A stretch of DNA of 64,000 bases from Candidatus Methylomicrobium oryzae (GTDB lineage: Bacteria; Pseudomonadota; Gammaproteobacteria; Methylococcales; Methylomonadaceae), in contig NZ_JAERVK010000008.1 of the NCBI RefSeq assembly GCF_016745425.1, positions 1 to 64,000 on the forward strand, given 5' to 3'. This document shows positions 61,794-64,000 of this stretch, piece by piece. The stretch's first letter is position 1; the number at the start of each line of letters is the position of its first letter. Both the position numbers and the translations under genes were made by a program. The notes below the pieces were generated by a model. The model searched no databases. It was not told the DNA's origin and worked only from the letters and a program-made list of their open reading frames with translations.

Positions 61794-62378
61794 TCAGAAA
61801 CATTCCCTTAGGGCGTCCACCGCACCTCTATAATTGTCCCGCTTTTTTTCCAGTTCGCGAACGGTATCGGGATTTGCAGGCGAAATCCCGCCGGGTAGGC
61901 AATGGAAAGCGCTTGATACCAGGAGTACGGTGATTTCTTCCGTAACAGGGTTATCCGACTTCGCCATCAGAAAAAGCGCTTGCTGCATAGTCAGCAAAAA
62001 TCCCTCGCGCTTCCGGCCAGGCCCCCGCTTTTCCTCTATGAACGACCTGAGGCTTCCGTCCATGGTCAATGCCTGAATGTGCCGCATGATAAACCTCCTG
62101 ATTGATCGGGGGTGTTTATATCCCAACACTTTGGCGAGGGTAACGTCGGGGATCATCAGTTCATCATATTCTTTTACAAATCTAAAACCCAGCTCTTCGA
62201 TAAGCCTATCACGGGCGGCTCTTGCTTCATTAACCACGGCCGTGTATTCGGTAGGGAACAATATGGCCTTATGGCTGAGGTCCAGTTTTATCTTGTCCTT
62301 ATCATTCATGCCAAAATTCAATAGTGGATTATTAATCCATTGATTATTGGCATGACTTAAAGTTTCTTGCGGAGCCAT
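61794..62378 (-). CDS. Antirepressor-like DNA-associated protein
   Basis: 194 residues from the ATG at 62378, chosen because GGAGG lies four bases before it (GGAGGACGG-ATG). Central blocks EYDELMIPDVTLAKVLGYKH, PRSIRRFIMRHIQAL and RGPGRKREGFLLTMQQALFL followed by MAKSDNPVTEEIT resemble phage-type antirepressor or Rha/Bro-like N-terminal domains, which have 'VAxxLGYxxxRxIxxxIxRH' and then a 'LTxxxALLLxMxS' helix. No other phage gene lies nearby, so it may be a domesticated regulator or a prophage relic. Confidence in the exact family is low. Confidence 0.6.
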   Translation of the reverse strand: MAPQETLSHANNQWINNPLLNFGMNDKDKIKLDLSHKAILFPTEYTAVVNEARAARDRLIEELGFRFVKEYDELMIPDVTLAKVLGYKHPRSIRRFIMRHIQALTMDGSLRSFIEEKRGPGRKREGFLLTMQQALFLMAKSDNPVTEEITVLLVSSAFHCLPGGISPANPDTVRELEKKRDNYRGAVDALRECF

Positions 62379-62522
62379 CCGTCCTCCGGCCCAAACGGCA
62401 TTGCGAGGGGATAAAGGCTTCGTCGATTGCTGCGAGTAGCGGCCGAAGCGAATTTGAGGATGCGGCGTTTCGGTTCTTGGCCGAAAGCCGCCTTGCAAAA
62501 TGCGGAACCGGAGTCCGAATTT

Positions 62523-62645
62523 TCATGCTGTGATAACAAGCAAGCTCCTGTAAGCGCTTAGGCTAATGAAGCGATATTCATTGCCAAGTAAGACAATTGG
62601 CTTTGAATTGGCGACGACCGAGGTTATCTCGGCCGCGGTAATCAT
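62523..62645 (-). CDS. 40-residue ORF overlapping HicB-like 4
   Basis: Its ATG (62645-62643) overlaps the TGA of the HicB-like gene (ATGA). The product MITAAEITSVVANSKPIVLL GNEYRFISLSAYRSLLVITA recalls in miniature Phd/YefM-type antitoxin N-termini ('ITAxExxxx...PVxVxxxxxxxVxISxxxYxxL'). It could be a truncated gene or chance, but the overlap parallels the coupled gene after HicB-like 1. Confidence 0.4.
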   Translation of the reverse strand: MITAAEITSVVANSKPIVLLGNEYRFISLSAYRSLLVITA

Positions 62646-62914
62646 TGGAAGCGGTTTAAATAAGCGAAATAATCGTCCTGCTGCTTTTCGTTTGCGTCGA
62701 TCTCCAGGATTTTTACTTTGCAGTAGTGCTTGGGAGGTTCCAGTCCCAGTCTTTCCAGGCTTTGAATTTGATGGGTAATGGTGGCCTTCAAGGCTTCCAG
62801 GGCTTTTTCCTCGGTCGACCCGTTGGCTATGCATCCGGGGATATCCGGACTATATGCCGAAAAACTTTTTGTTAAACCTTTGTTGGTTGGTTGTATTATC
62901 GCTAATAGTTTCAT
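62642..62914 (-). CDS. HicB-like small protein, paralogue 4
   Basis: 90 residues: KLLAIIQPTNKGLTKSFSAY, SPDIPGCIANGSTEEKALEA, LKATITHQIQSLERLGLEPP and the strand KHYCKVKILEID, then a polar tail (DDYFAYLNRFQ) not found in the other three. GAGAGAGTAAAA precedes the ATG. It is closest to paralogue 2. No HicA gene is adjacent; its stop overlaps a 40-residue frame (ATGA). Function unknown; it may be part of a family of stand-alone HicB-fold binding proteins. Confidence 0.78.
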   Translation of the reverse strand: MKLLAIIQPTNKGLTKSFSAYSPDIPGCIANGSTEEKALEALKATITHQIQSLERLGLEPPKHYCKVKILEIDANEKQQDDYFAYLNRFQ

Positions 62915-63110
62915 TTTTACTCTCTCTAATTCGAAAGCTCGCCGTTAAAAATATCCTTTCCTATGCGAATAAATCGATGCATTCCTTTTTTATTTTTAGC
63001 GGTCAAGTGTATTTTGCGAGTCGGAGATTGTAAATGTTTAAAAAAAGATAGTTTGGTATAGAAAATTAATAACCAAACTATCCATTTGGAAAAACCATCT
63101 CGATTTGAAT

Positions 63111-64000
<890 letters not shown>

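Overview
The window reads as a chromosomal segment of a Gram-negative gammaproteobacterium of moderate GC content. The mix of genes (split class II ribonucleotide reductase, a PEP-CTERM peptide, YsnF/AvaK stress proteins, many PAS kinases, REP/RAYT elements) would fit a Methylococcales-type methanotroph. No methane oxidation gene or rRNA lies in the window, so that placement is inference. It contains one tRNA (Ser, TGA), no CRISPR array and no intact insertion sequence.

Layout. 0.2-3.3 kb: secreted beta-propeller protein, metallothionein and OsmC peroxidase. 3.6-6.9 kb: a FixL/FixJ-like pair (PAS kinase plus LuxR-type regulator). 7.3-8.6 kb: a HicB-like small protein coupled to a 101-residue protein, and another unknown. 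9.1-16.9 kb: a signalling operon encoding a giant Ser/Thr-kinase-like/ATPase/GAF/histidine kinase, a response regulator whose C-terminus is a KaiB clock domain, and a hybrid PAS histidine kinase. 17-19 kb: SRAP DNA-damage protein and two more HicB-like proteins. 19.2-22.2 kb: htpG behind a sigma-32-type promoter, and an EamA transporter. 22.7-26.6 kb: an unknown lipoprotein and a molybdopterin oxidoreductase. 27.5-33.3 kb: a complete RND efflux operon. 33.4-41.4 kb: membrane protein, glutaredoxin/DsbD-like protein, DUF2934, DUF2959, YpfJ-type metallopeptidase, YidB-LysM protein and a dicarboxylate symporter. 41.6-50 kb: heme peroxidase, CreA, YceK-like lipoprotein, a large lipoprotein hydrolase, a monoglyceride-lipase-like protein and small envelope proteins. 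50.1-51.9 kb: a graveyard of REP-associated tyrosine transposase (RAYT) genes and REP hairpins around yaiI. 52-56 kb: an AT-rich DUF4062 gene, nrdJb/nrdJa with tandem NrdR-like boxes, and tRNA-Ser. 56.3-64 kb: DUF192, a minimal PEP-CTERM peptide, two YsnF/AvaK proteins, a 14-repeat HEAT membrane protein, an antirepressor-like gene, a fourth HicB-like gene, and the end of a DEAD-box helicase cut by the window edge.

Strongest leads: (1) the REC-KaiB fusion between two kinases, the first carrying a Ser/Thr kinase domain without its catalytic Asp; (2) four scattered paralogues of a partnerless HicB-fold family ending in a shared Tyr-Cys-Lys strand, two of them overlapping short downstream genes; (3) the REP/RAYT locus, where one RAYT gene stops exactly at a REP hairpin and another carries two nonsense codons; (4) a perfect 28-bp inverted repeat just upstream of htpG. 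All family names come from reading motifs by eye; no database search was run.
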